A DNA stretch of 64,000 nucleotides, from contig NZ_JAJSDQ010000001.1 in assembly GCF_021272345.1 (NCBI RefSeq), forward strand, positions 868,001 to 932,000, written 5' to 3'. The position numbers and the translations under genes are program-made. The stretch comes from Ornithinimicrobium sediminis (GTDB lineage Bacteria; Actinomycetota; Actinomycetes; Actinomycetales; Dermatophilaceae). The notes beneath the pieces were generated by a model. The model made no database searches. It was not told the DNA's origin and was given only the letters and a program-made list of their open reading frames with translations. This document shows positions 8,278 through 17,382 of the stretch, one piece after another (the stretch's first letter is position 1; each line of letters begins with the position of its first letter).

Positions 8278-11200
8278 TCACTCCGTGCGCTCGGCAGTGA
8301 AGGTGAGCTCGAAGCTCAGATCCGGCGACTTTCGGTACCCGACGTGCGCCGAGGCCGCCACCACGTTCTCGCCCTCTACCAGGAGGGCGGACGGCACCTC
8401 GAAGGTCACCGGGTCGGCAGCTGCGTCCGCCGTCGAGGGCCGCGCCGTTGCCGTCGAGCGGGCATCGACCGTGCCTGGAGCCATATTGGCCCGGCCCACC
8501 TCCACCCCGTTGACGAACACCACGACACCGTCGTCGGCCCATGTGGTGACGACCCCGTTCACCACCGTTGTGGGATCCTGCACCTCGAAGGTGTGCCGGA
8601 ACTGCGCGCTCAACGGTTGCGGCGAGATCGACTCGGGCATGATGTCCGTCGCCACCAACGACGAACCATGCCCCAACGGAGCAGGCCCCAGGGCCCAGAG
8701 GTCGTCGTCGAAGCCCACTGAGGTCCAGTCATCCAACCACGCCTCGTTGTCGAACTTCCACGCCCAGTCGGCACCCTCGGCCACGAACTCGACCGGCGTG
8801 CCCACAGGGTCCGCCGGCACCGTGACCGTGACCGTGCCAGGCGCAGACAACACACCCGCCGCACTCACAGCGACCACCGCGTAGTCGTACTCCGTGCCGG
8901 CCACCACGTCCGTGTCCGTCCACGACAGCTCCGAACCCGGCACCGTCGCCACCGCCCCCCCGTCCCGGGAGATCCGGTACTCCGCGACCTCCACCTCCGG
9001 GTCAGCCGACCACGACAGCACCACCTGACCACTAGACGCATCCGCCGACACCGACGGCGCCACCGGCTCCGGGTCCGGCTCCGCCGGCACCGTGACCGTG
9101 ACCGTGCCAGGCGCAGACAACACACCCGCCGCACTCACAGCGACCACCGCGTAGTCGTACTCCGTGCCGGCCACCACGTCGCCTCCACCTCCGGGTCAGC
9201 CGACCACGACAGCACCACCTGACCACTAGACGCATCCGCCGACACCGACGGCGCCACCGGCTCCGGGTCCGGCTCCGCCGGTTCGCCGCGCTCGGCGGTG
9301 AAGGTGAGCTCGAAGGTCAGGCTCGGCGTGCTGCGGTAGTTGGCATGGGTCGAGGCAGCCACCACGTTGGTGCCCTCGACCAACAAGGACGACGGCACCT
9401 CGAAGGTCACCGGGTTGGCAGCAGCGTTCGCGGCGCTGGGCGCCGCCGTCGCGTAGGAGCCTGCCGACAGCGTGCCGGTGCCCATGTTGGCCCGACCCAC
9501 CTCCACGCCGTTGACGAACACCACCACACCGTCATCGGCCCGCGTGGTGATCACCCCGCCGACGACAGTGGTCGGATCCGTCACCTCGAACGCGTGGCGG
9601 AACTGCGCGTTCAGAGGCTGCGGCGAGATCGGATCAGGCATGATGTTCGTCACCACCAACGACGAGCCTCGGCCCAGCGGCGCCGGGCCCGAGTCCCATC
9701 CGGCGTCGTTGAAGTCCACCGACGCCCATCCTGCCGGCCATGGGTCGTTGTCATAAACCCACGACCAGTCCGAACCCGCCGAGATGAACGTCAAGAGCTC
9801 TTCCGGTGGTGGACCCACCACGTGGACCTCTGTGCTCGCCGACCTGTTCCCGGCGGCGTCCACGGCACGGACGAAGTAGCGTCCTTCGCGGAACGGCGCC
9901 ACGACCGACAGTGAACTCGTGGAGGCGACCACGCGGTCGTCGCGCAGGATCTCGTAGCGGGCGACACCGCGGTCGTCACTGCTTCCGTTCCAGGACAGGC
10001 GCAGGTCGGTGCCCTCCAGAGCGCTGGTCAGACCCGAGGGCCGTGTGGGCGCCGAGGTGTCCCGGGCCGGGAAGCGCATGAAGCCACCGGACCACTGGTT
10101 GATGAAGCTGCTGCCGCTGTTGACGCGGACGGACGAGACGAAGTCGCCGCCCACCCACATCGTGCCGGTGGAGTCGGTGAAGATCCCCCAGACCCCGAAG
10201 CCTCTGCGGCCGTTGACGACCGGTGAGAAGTCGGGGCGGAAGTCGCCGTTGGTGGTGTCGTAGGCGCCGATCTGACCGATCTTGTCGGCGTGTGTCCAGC
10301 TCGTGCCGACACTGGGCCAGGCGAAGGCGTTCTGGTAGTTCCAGTTGTCGCAGTGGCATCCCGCGTACATGATGTCGCCGTCCAGACTCATGTACTGGTA
10401 GTCACCACCAGCCTTGGTGATGTGCCCTTCCATCAAGGAGAAGTCGTCCCGGGCGTAACTGAACATGCTGTGCTCGGAGCCTGCGAGCCACACGCGGTCC
10501 CCACCCTCACCGACGGCCAGCTGCCACAGGTTGTTGTTGAGCGTGCGACTGAAGGTGGGCTGCCACAGGGGGCTGACCGGGGCTGCGCCTGTTTGCGTCG
10601 AGAGCGCAGCCGCGCTGACCGTTGCAACGTCACCGGCCTGCCGGAAGTAGCCGGAGTAGTAGGCACGTGATCCCGACTCGGAGGCGTCCAGGCCCACACT
10701 GGTGCCGTTCAGGACCGGGTTCCACCCGGAGTCGACCTGACCTGTCGCGTGACGGAGGCGTCCACCGTTCCAGGTAGCGGCATCGGACATATGGGTGAAC
10801 GAGCCGGCGACGTACAGCCACTCGTCCTGGACGTCGAGGTTGCGCACTGTGGCGACTCCCCCCGTCGACCGGTTCTCCACGGTGACCTGGCTGCCGGACA
10901 GCTGACCGGTCGAGGGGTTCAGGAAAGCCAAGGAGGCCTGTGGCTGCCCGTTCACCGTGGAGAACTGACCGCCCACGGCCAGCCTCCCGTCCGGAAGTGC
11001 CTTCAGGGTCTTGACCTGGTTGTTCAGGGTTGGGGTGAACGTAGAGACGAACTGCCCTGTGTTGACGTCGAAGGCGGCGAGGTAGGGCCGCTCCACCCGG
11101 TCGAGCCCACTGGAGCTCCGCTCGACGTACCGGAAGTTGCCACCCACGAAGACCCGGTTGCCGACTTGGGCGAACGCCTGCACCTCACTGTCCAGCTCGC

Positions 11201-12134
11201 CGGCGTTGCCGTTGGCGAGCCCACTCACCCCCCACACTGTCGCCAGCGACTCGGACTCGGCCAGCGGGCTCTGTTCCTGGACAGGGGTGCCCGCGTCCGG
11301 GATGGCTGGGAGATCCAGCTCCGCCAGGGTCACTCTCGGCCGGAGGTAGACCTGGGTGAAGGGCCGGGCGTTGCCCTGTCCGGTGGTGTTGCTCCACAGG
11401 TAGGAGCTGGACGAGTTCGTGCCTGTCACGTTGCCGCCGTAGGAGAACCCCCAGACCCAGCCTTGGTTCTGCGGGAACGTGGTGGTGACTCGTCGGTAGG
11501 CGTTGTCGCTGCCGAAGTTGACCGTCTGGCCGCCGCTGCCGCTCACACCGTCGAAGCTGTACGACGTGACGGGACGCTCCGCCGGGAAGGTCCATGCCCA
11601 TCCCTCCCAGCGGTCCACCTGGAACCGCGCCTCCTGCCACGCTGTGCCGGAGGTGTTCGTCGCGCGCCGCAGCCTGATGCCGTCCGTGAGGGCGTCCACC
11701 CGCTGACCGTTCAGCAGCCCGTCGATGGTCTTCGCCTCCAGCTGTGCTGGCGCGAAGGCCTCAGGTCCCGTGATGGGGGAGGACACCAGTGCCGGACGCA
11801 AACCCTGGTAGTAATCCTTCCATCCTTGGCGTCCGCGACCGACCAGCACCCAGCCCCCGCCGTCGGTCGTCATGTCGCAGTGGAACTGCTGAGGGTTCTG
11901 GAGTGTTGGGGTGACCAGCCAGTACAGCCCGTCGGGCGAGTCCGGGTGGTTCTGCTTCACCTCCCAGCACGAGCCTGCTGCCGTGAAGGACGACAGCCCG
12001 TCCGACAAAGGGTCCTCGGCCTGACCCTGGGCTGCGGGCACCGAGGTCAGACCCAGCGCTAGCAGCAGGACAAGGACGAGGGAGAGACGAAGCGTGCGGA
12101 CGGAGCGTGCGCACGCGCTGGGCGAAAGTGTCAC
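8278..12134 (-). pseudogene. Large secreted fibrinogen-like / beta-propeller / FN3 protein, frameshifted
   Basis: Reads from 12134 as a secreted protein: signal peptide (about residues 1-38, ending AAQGQA), a fibrinogen-C-like domain (about 45-270, HCDMTTDGGGWVLVGRG), a propeller-like region of repeated AVGG/FVGG/YVAGSF blades (about 295-690), one FN3 domain (about 695-770) and a jelly-roll-like domain (about 775-950). In a second FN3 domain the frame breaks at about 9180: 77 bp present in the next, otherwise near-identical repeat are replaced by one base, giving an out-of-frame tail and stop at 9135. The original frame resumes and runs to 8278 with a complete FN3 and a second jelly-roll domain. 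The downstream piece has no start of its own. Real mutation and assembly collapse of the repeat cannot be told apart here. Likely a surface or matrix carbohydrate-binding protein when intact. Confidence 0.75.
8811..9274 (-). repeat. 270-bp tandem repeat (FN3 domain), second copy shortened to 194 bp
   Basis: Bases 8811-9080 and 9081-9274 are two head-to-tail copies of one FN3-coding unit with essentially identical sequence where both exist. The second lacks the segment equivalent to 8911-8987, with a single G at the junction. Loss of a net 76 bp is what breaks the reading frame of the exoprotein gene. Confidence 0.85.
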
Positions 12135-12231
12135 GGTTCACCTTCTGGCAGGGCTGGGATGGATCAGGTCACGGGAGGTAGTTCTGTTCAGTTCTCGAGA
12201 GTCGGGTCACAGTCACGGGAGATTCATCAGG

Positions 12232-12999
12232 TCACGGGTCGGAGCACGTCGAAGACGCGGGTATGTCGTGGGTGGTGACCCTCCATCGACCGTCCTCGAA
12301 CTCGGCTCCGTAGACATGGAGCACCGGGTGGTCGGGTTGGTACATCAGGTCACCCATCGACTGTCCGGAAGCATCGAGGACGTCGATGTCGGAGGTGTCG
12401 AGGCACACGTTCAGCACGAGCCGGGGAGGATCCGCCTCCAGGTCGACCTCGGTGGCCTCCACGGAGACGACGTGTGCTTCGCCGACCTGCGTCATACCGT
12501 CGTGCGAGCGCTCGAGCGCCATCGCCTCCAGCTCACCTCTGACCCATCCATCTGCGATGAGCTCGAGGCCCTCCACTCCCCCGTCGGCCCGCTGGAGAAT
12601 CTCGTTCTGCGCATCGACCAGCACCGTGACCACCTCGCTCACGTCCTCGACCGACTCCGGCTCGTCACCGAGCTGCCCCCTGTCAGGTGCGTCGATGTCC
12701 AGCGGCTCGGGCTCCGTTACTTCGGCGTCCTCCTGCTGGCGTCTCTGGGCCTGCTCCGCGTTCGTCACGTCGGGGTCGGGCCCCTGGGTCAGGTCCGCCG
12801 GTGCCGGATCCGGCGTACTGGCCGCCTCAGAGCCCGGATCCGGGGTGGGCGTCGACTGTGCCTGTGCGACGGAAGGTGGTGGTGGGTCCCCCCCTTCGGC
12901 GGTGGACGGAGAGGACTGCGAGATGAGGTACCAGGCGGCCGCGATCCCCACCAGTGCCACCAACAGCACCAGAGCGGTGGCTCGCCACGGCCTGGTCAT
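12232..12999 (-). CDS. Membrane-anchored hypothetical protein with acidic Pro-rich linker
   Basis: 255 residues from the chosen ATG: a short basic head (MTRPWR), one transmembrane helix, then a Pro/Asp/Glu/Gln-rich linker of about 90 residues and a C-terminal folded region of about 130 residues rich in beta-type sequence (VLVDAQNEILQR, EVDLEADPPRLVLNVCLDTS, WRVTTHDIPAS). The layout, small extracytoplasmic domain on a tether, resembles nuclear-transport-factor-2-like or conserved accessory lipoproteins, but no family is recognised. An alternative start at 13116 has a better ribosome site (AAGAGGT) and would add 39 residues, but their codons (TTA, AAA, TCT, CCA) are unlike the rest, so the inner ATG is preferred. 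Lies between the exoprotein and the CWB2-GH16 gene. Confidence 0.6.
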   Translation of the reverse strand: MTRPWRATALVLLVALVGIAAAWYLISQSSPSTAEGGDPPPPSVAQAQSTPTPDPGSEAASTPDPAPADLTQGPDPDVTNAEQAQRRQQEDAEVTEPEPLDIDAPDRGQLGDEPESVEDVSEVVTVLVDAQNEILQRADGGVEGLELIADGWVRGELEAMALERSHDGMTQVGEAHVVSVEATEVDLEADPPRLVLNVCLDTSDIDVLDASGQSMGDLMYQPDHPVLHVYGAEFEDGRWRVTTHDIPASSTCSDP

Positions 13000-13095
13000 C
13001 AGGGCGTCCTGTGGTCGCGCTGACGATCGGGAAGGGTGACGCGCGCACGTGGAGTGTGCATCCCCTTTGCCCCCTTTTGGTAAAGAGTTGGCAAA

Positions 13096-13139
13096 CTTCT
13101 TAAGAAGAGTACCCATGCGACTACCTCTTGGATAGAGGT
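13096..13139. promoter_or_regulatory. Palindromes in divergent intergenic region
   Basis: The stretch 13000-13320 between two divergent cell-surface genes is AT-richer than its surroundings. It holds a perfect 12-bp palindrome CTTCTTAAGAAG (13096-13107) and a perfect 6-5-6 inverted repeat ACCTCT-TGGAT-AGAGGT (13123-13139). Further right AGGTCAAGT occurs twice (13222 and 13254), 32 bp apart. These are candidate regulator sites or a structured leader; no known riboswitch consensus was recognised. Confidence 0.4.
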
Positions 13140-13320
13140 TGCCTGCGACGAACCCTGCGACGATCGTCCTCGCGCTACAGCGCGCGCAACCTATAGGCCA
13201 GGTATGGCATCCGTCAGCCAGAGGTCAAGTCCTCGCAAAATCTTCGTCTTCCCAGGTCAAGTGGCCTAGGAGCGGCGGCCGGCAACCGCATACTGACCCT
13301 GCCACCAGACAGGAGCACGT

Positions 13321-15402
13321 ATGCATCGATCACTCTTGGCCATCGCTGTCAGCCTCCCCCTGGCACTCACGACAGCCCCCGCCAACCCCACTGTCAGCGC
13401 CCCTGGCGCCTTTGCAGCCCGGCCGGTCGCCTCCTCGACAGCGACGGCTTCCATCGATCCCGTCACGAGCCTTCGCCTCGAAGGCCGCAACCGGTTCGCG
13501 ACCGCTGCGGCCGTGGCGGCCCACTTCCGCGAGCGACCCGAAGTCGTCTTCGTAGGAAGCAGCGACTCACCGGCCGACGTCCTGCTCGCGTCGGCACGAG
13601 GGGCGTCCATCGGTGCCCCGGTGCTGCTGGTCCGCCGCAACATGGTGCCGAAGGACACCACCGAGGCACTGTCCGTGCTCCGACCGCGTGAGGTCGTGGT
13701 CATGGGTGGCGAGGCCTCCGTGGACGACAAGGTCCTCCGCCAGCTGCAGTCCCACGCCGGCGAGGTGCGCCGGATCAGCGGCCCCGACAGGTATGCGGTG
13801 TCCGCGGCGGTGGCCGCCGAGTACTCGGCTCGGGGCCAGCGCGTCTACCTCACCAGCGGCGAGGCCTTTGCTGACGCGCTGACGGCGGGGTCCCTGGCCG
13901 GCAGCCAGGGCGTGCCGATGCTGGTGACCCGCGGCGACCGTCTGGACAGCAGGATCGCCGAGCAGCTGAAGCGCCTCGAGCCCTCGGAGGTCGTCGTCGT
14001 CGGCGGCACGGATGTCGTCTCGGACGAGGTGGCCGCAGAGGCTGCCTCCTACGCCGCCGCGAAGGCACCCGTCCGCGTTGCGGGCGCGGACAGGTACGCG
14101 ACTGCTGCCGCCGTGGCCGAGCGTTACGACATCCGCAGCGACGACGTCTATGTCGCATCCGGTGCAGGCACGGATGACGCCCTGGTCGCCGCGGCAGTGT
14201 CCGGCTTCCACGACTCACCCCTGCTGCTCACCGAGCCGACGAGCGTCCCCGACCCCATCAGCGAGGCGCTCGGTGACCTGGGGCCGACCACGCTGTACGT
14301 CGTGGGTGGGCCGGCGGCCATCTCGGACGCAACGGTGGGAGAGCTCACGGATGCGGCCAGACCTCCGGCACCCGAGCCCACCCCGGACCCCGAACCCGAG
14401 CCCACCCCGGACCCCGAACCCGAGCCCACCCCGGACCCCGAACCCGAGCCCACCCCGGACCCCGAACCCGAGCCCACCCCGGAGGACGGTTATGTAGACG
14501 GCTGGGGCTACCCCACCTGGCAGGACGAGTTCAGCACCGACGGTGCGCCAGACCCGGCGTCCTGGAACGTCCGCGACCGTTCGACGTTCGGTCTGCTCAA
14601 CGACGCCACGATCATCCGCTCGTCGCAGACCCGCGTCGAGGACGGCAAGGTCGTCATCCGGGGCGAGTGGATGCCGGAGAGCGAATGGCAGTACACCTCT
14701 ACCGGCCCGCAGGGCAACCCGACCCTCCGCGCGATGAAGACGGGCTACCTGGAGCACCGTCTCAGCTCCGGGTCGGACACCATCTACTCGCAGCGGTGGG
14801 GCATGTGGCAGTACAGGGTCAAGATGCCCATGAAACCGGACAGCTCGCTCGGCACGCTGGGCGCTGTGTGGCTGCGGAACGCCAAGAGCGGCGAGATCGA
14901 CCTCACCGAGGGGTGGGGCTCAGGCCCGAAGGCAGCTGCCAAGGAAGGCTGGTACCCGGCCCAGCCGAAACCCAACGCCGGCAAGACGGCGTTCACGGTC
15001 CACTCGAACACGATGGGTGGAGGCACCAAGGAGGCGTGGACACAGCCTGACCCGGTCTACGACGAGTGGGTGGAGTACCGCTTCGTCTACACGCCGGACG
15101 AGTTCTCCTTCTACCGCAAGCGAGAAGGAGAGACCCAGTGGGTGGAGCAGTTCCATCTCACCCCGACCTCCTGGCGCATGCTGCCTGGCACGCTGGCCGG
15201 CCCGACGCCGACCACCCAGGACCACTTCGCCAAGCTGTGGACCGACACCGCCGCGTACGACTCTCCGTGGCACGTCCGCATGAACCTGCACATCGGCCCG
15301 TCCACGAAGTACTGGGGGGTCCCTGACCCGGCCAGCCCGCAGTGGACGGACAACCCGGTCATGGAGGTCGACTACGTCCGCATCTACGAGCACACGCCGT
15401 AG
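13321..15402 (+). CDS. Wall-anchored GH16 glycoside hydrolase with three CWB2 repeats
   Basis: 693 residues. Signal peptide (1 to about 33), then three cell-wall-binding repeat 2 modules (about 48-145, 150-245, 252-345; each with a RxxGxxRxxTAAAVA start and VVVVGG-type end), a Pro/Glu/Asp linker of TPDPEPEP units (about 350-388) and a C-terminal GH16 domain (about 395-693). The GH16 catalytic motif ExDxxE is intact as E525-I-D527-L-T-E530, with nucleophile and acid/base expected at the two glutamates. GH16 enzymes cut beta-1,3/1,4-glucans or galactans. CWB2 modules hold the enzyme on anionic wall polymers. ATG follows an ACAGGAGC-type site. A strong hairpin follows the gene. Substrate is not readable; neighbours suggest remodelling of self or competing polysaccharide. 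Confidence 0.9.
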   Translation: MHRSLLAIAVSLPLALTTAPANPTVSAPGAFAARPVASSTATASIDPVTSLRLEGRNRFATAAAVAAHFRERPEVVFVGSSDSPADVLLASARGASIGAPVLLVRRNMVPKDTTEALSVLRPREVVVMGGEASVDDKVLRQLQSHAGEVRRISGPDRYAVSAAVAAEYSARGQRVYLTSGEAFADALTAGSLAGSQGVPMLVTRGDRLDSRIAEQLKRLEPSEVVVVGGTDVVSDEVAAEAASYAAAKAPVRVAGADRYATAAAVAERYDIRSDDVYVASGAGTDDALVAAAVSGFHDSPLLLTEPTSVPDPISEALGDLGPTTLYVVGGPAAISDATVGELTDAARPPAPEPTPDPEPEPTPDPEPEPTPDPEPEPTPDPEPEPTPEDGYVDGWGYPTWQDEFSTDGAPDPASWNVRDRSTFGLLNDATIIRSSQTRVEDGKVVIRGEWMPESEWQYTSTGPQGNPTLRAMKTGYLEHRLSSGSDTIYSQRWGMWQYRVKMPMKPDSSLGTLGAVWLRNAKSGEIDLTEGWGSGPKAAAKEGWYPAQPKPNAGKTAFTVHSNTMGGGTKEAWTQPDPVYDEWVEYRFVYTPDEFSFYRKREGETQWVEQFHLTPTSWRMLPGTLAGPTPTTQDHFAKLWTDTAAYDSPWHVRMNLHIGPSTKYWGVPDPASPQWTDNPVMEVDYVRIYEHTP
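14374..14482 (+). repeat. 24-bp tandem repeat coding TPDPEPEP linker
   Basis: Four exact 24-bp units start at 14374, 14398, 14422 and 14446, followed by a partial unit at 14470. They encode the spacer between the wall-binding modules and GH16 catalytic domain. Exact DNA identity between units suggests recent copy-number change by slippage. Confidence 0.9.
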
Positions 15403-15414
15403 CAGCGACGACCG

Positions 15415-15458
15415 ACGAGGTCGGCCCTCGCCCCGACCGGGGTGGGGGCCGACCTCGT
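15415..15458 (+). terminator. Strong hairpin terminator after GH16 gene
   Basis: Perfect 13-bp arms ACGAGGTCGGCCC (15415-15427) and GGGCCGACCTCGT (15446-15458) begin 13 bp after the stop codon. There is no long T run, as is common in high-GC actinomycetes. Confidence 0.8.
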
Positions 15459-15511
15459 GTCTGTCGCACCGCGCCATACCCAAAGACGTCACTGTCAGAT
15501 ACGTTGGATTC

Positions 15512-15533
15512 GTTCTTTACCTGTTCTTTACCT
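15512..15533 (+). promoter_or_regulatory. Exact 11-bp direct repeat upstream of tagD-like gene
   Basis: GTTCTTTACCT occurs twice in tandem, ending 18 bp before the ATG. The 11-bp period and the GTTC...CC pattern recall the direct-repeat units of streptomycete PhoP boxes, though the match to that consensus is partial. A phosphate-linked control would suit a glycerol-phosphate activating gene; this is inference. Confidence 0.4.
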
Positions 15534-15551
15534 CACGGAGAGGTGCACAGG

Positions 15552-16028
15552 ATGGCCGAGACCCCTGACAGCGTGGGTGACGAAGCCGCGAGCGCCCCCG
15601 CTCGCCGTGGACGCGTGGGCTACGTTCCCGGCGTCTTCGACATGTTTCACATCGGGCATCTCAACATCCTCCGGCAGGCCCGCCTGCACTGCGACCACCT
15701 GGTCGCCGGGGTGGTCTCGGACGAGAACGCGCTGGCCGTCAAGGGCCGTCTTCCTGTCGTCCCCCTCGTCGAGCGCATCGAGATCCTCAGCCACTGCACG
15801 CTCGTCGACGAGGTCGTGGCCGAGGTCGTCTCCCACAAGCTGCAGCAGTGGGAGCGGGTGCGCTTCGACGTCATCTTCAAGGGCGACGACTGGCGCAGCA
15901 CCCCGAAGGGCGACCAGCTGGAGCGTGACCTCGCGACGGTCGGGGTCGAGGTCGTCTACTTCCCCTACACCATCAACACCTCGAGCACGCTGCTCCGAGA
16001 CGCTCTGGAGCAGGGACAAGCCTCCTAG
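15552..16028 (+). CDS. Glycerol-3-phosphate cytidylyltransferase-like protein (TagD type)
   Basis: 158 residues; ATG follows GGAGAGG at normal spacing. The nucleotidyltransferase signature GVFDMFHIGHLNIL (HxGH at about residues 33-36) is complete, followed by VSDENALAVKG, VPLVERIEIL, FKGDDWRSTPKG and EVVYFPYTINTSSTLLR, matching TagD order (GDDW, then STT/R-type ending). The reaction would be CTP plus glycerol-3-phosphate to CDP-glycerol, precursor of teichoic-acid-type polymers. A 20-residue acidic/basic head precedes the domain. It stands alone between the GH16 gene and the convergent ATP-grasp gene. Related family members use other phosphorylated alcohols or sugars, so substrate is probable rather than proven. 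Confidence 0.8.
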   Translation: MAETPDSVGDEAASAPARRGRVGYVPGVFDMFHIGHLNILRQARLHCDHLVAGVVSDENALAVKGRLPVVPLVERIEILSHCTLVDEVVAEVVSHKLQQWERVRFDVIFKGDDWRSTPKGDQLERDLATVGVEVVYFPYTINTSSTLLRDALEQGQAS

Positions 16029-16085
16029 CTGGCTGACATCACACCTAGCCTGGCCTGCCTGGCTCAACCAGCACCAGCGCGACGC

Positions 16086-17339
16086 TCAGGCGTTGCTGCC
16101 GAGCAGGTTGCGCTGGTCGCGCTTCCACAGCCCGACCAGGCCGCGGAAGTGCGCGACGAACTGGTCGTGCTCGTGCGCCGGATAGGTCGCCTTCACGGTC
16201 CGGACGAGCAGGTCGTCGAAGCGTGGCGAGGACACCCACTCCAGCACCGCCTCGGGCAGGTGCGACAGGTGCTCCTCACACCACTGCCAGTAGCGGTCGG
16301 TCTCGAAGTGCGTGTCCGCCAGCTCGCGGTAGCGGTGCATCTTGTCGTCGTAGGACAGCGACGGGTCGTCGGCGATGTCGAAGTAGCGCCGCGTCTGCAG
16401 GTCGACGGTCGACTGCCGCTGGGTGACCAGGCAGTAGGTCGACCAGCGCACCAGCGCGGTGATGGCCCACGGGAAGTAGTAGTGCAGCGAGGTGAGGGCG
16501 ACGTCCGGGCAGGCGTTGGCGTAGTCGATCGGGTGCACCTCGTTGCCCGCGACCAGCATCTCGGCGGAGTTGAACTCCCAGCCGAAGAAGGCGTTGACGA
16601 CCTTGCTCACCGTCTCGGCCTCCCAGCCCGCCTGGGCGGAGAGGAAGTTGTGCGTCACGGCATACCGGTTGTGCATCGGCTCGCCCGGGCGGAAGTCCAT
16701 GACCATCGTCTCCGGGCCGATCGACAGCGCCCGCGCGAAGTAGTCGTAGTCGACCGTGGCCTGCAGGTGCATGAGCATCTCGCCGGACTCGTCGTAGGAC
16801 CGGTGCAGGTCGTCGCGGTTCTCGATGCGCGAGACGCCGCGCCAGCCGCCTCCGTCGAAGGGCTTCATGTAGAGCGGGTAGCCCAGGTCGTCGGCGATGA
16901 GGTCGAGGTCGAAGGAGTCGTTGTACTTCGAGGCGGTGTAGGACCAGCGCACGTTGTCGACCGGGTTCTTGTAGGGCACGAGCACGGTGCGCGGCACCTT
17001 GAGACCCAGCCGGATCATCGCGCAGTAGGCGCTGTGCTTCTCCATCGCCTGGAACGTGAACGGGCTGTTGAGCAGGTAGGTGTCGTGGGTGAGCGCGGCC
17101 TTCTTCAGCCACTCCCTGGGGTGGTAGTACCAGTACCCCAGCCGGTCGATGACCAGGCCCGGGCGCACCGGGTCGGTCAGGTCGAAGGGGTGGATGCGCA
17201 GCCGCTCGCTGGTCATCTCGTAGGTCGTGTCCCCCGACCTGACCGGCCCCACCATCGACAGGATCTGCTCGAAGGCCTGTGGCCAGTCCTCCTCGGCACC
17301 GAGCAGGAGTCCGATCAGGGGCGCGCGCGACGTTGCCAT
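16086..17339 (-). CDS. ATP-grasp family protein, substrate unknown
   Basis: 417 residues. The nucleotide-binding motif YPLYMKPFDGGGWRGVSRI (about residues 173-191) gives the ATP-grasp lysine and glycine loop, and the metal site looks present as FNSAEMLVAGNEVHPIDYAN (about 250-269, with acidic and Asn residues). The N-terminus (IGLLLGAEEDWPQAFE) is a Rossmann-like pre-ATP-grasp part. ATP-grasp enzymes join a carboxylate, as acyl phosphate, to an amine or thiol. The gene follows the esterase gene by 43 bp on the same strand, so the two probably work together, for example making and releasing an amide or ester. No specific family name is recognised; length and motif order are regular, with no sign of decay. 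Confidence 0.75.
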   Translation of the reverse strand: MATSRAPLIGLLLGAEEDWPQAFEQILSMVGPVRSGDTTYEMTSERLRIHPFDLTDPVRPGLVIDRLGYWYYHPREWLKKAALTHDTYLLNSPFTFQAMEKHSAYCAMIRLGLKVPRTVLVPYKNPVDNVRWSYTASKYNDSFDLDLIADDLGYPLYMKPFDGGGWRGVSRIENRDDLHRSYDESGEMLMHLQATVDYDYFARALSIGPETMVMDFRPGEPMHNRYAVTHNFLSAQAGWEAETVSKVVNAFFGWEFNSAEMLVAGNEVHPIDYANACPDVALTSLHYYFPWAITALVRWSTYCLVTQRQSTVDLQTRRYFDIADDPSLSYDDKMHRYRELADTHFETDRYWQWCEEHLSHLPEAVLEWVSSPRFDDLLVRTVKATYPAHEHDQFVAHFRGLVGLWKRDQRNLLGSNA

Positions 17340-17382
17340 GTCCTCAACCTATCTGTCAGCGGAGGGTCCGGGGAGGGGTCCC

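Noticed and set aside
8278-9177. Separate secreted protein gene of 299 residues
   Set aside because: Its apparent start lies inside an FN3 repeat and has no signal peptide or ribosome site; it is the in-frame continuation of the upstream exoprotein.
13001-13116. N-terminal extension of the membrane-anchored hypothetical protein
   Set aside because: Has a fair ribosome site, but codons are unlike the genome (TTA, AAA, TCT) and it overlaps palindromic regulatory sequence; kept only as an alternative start.
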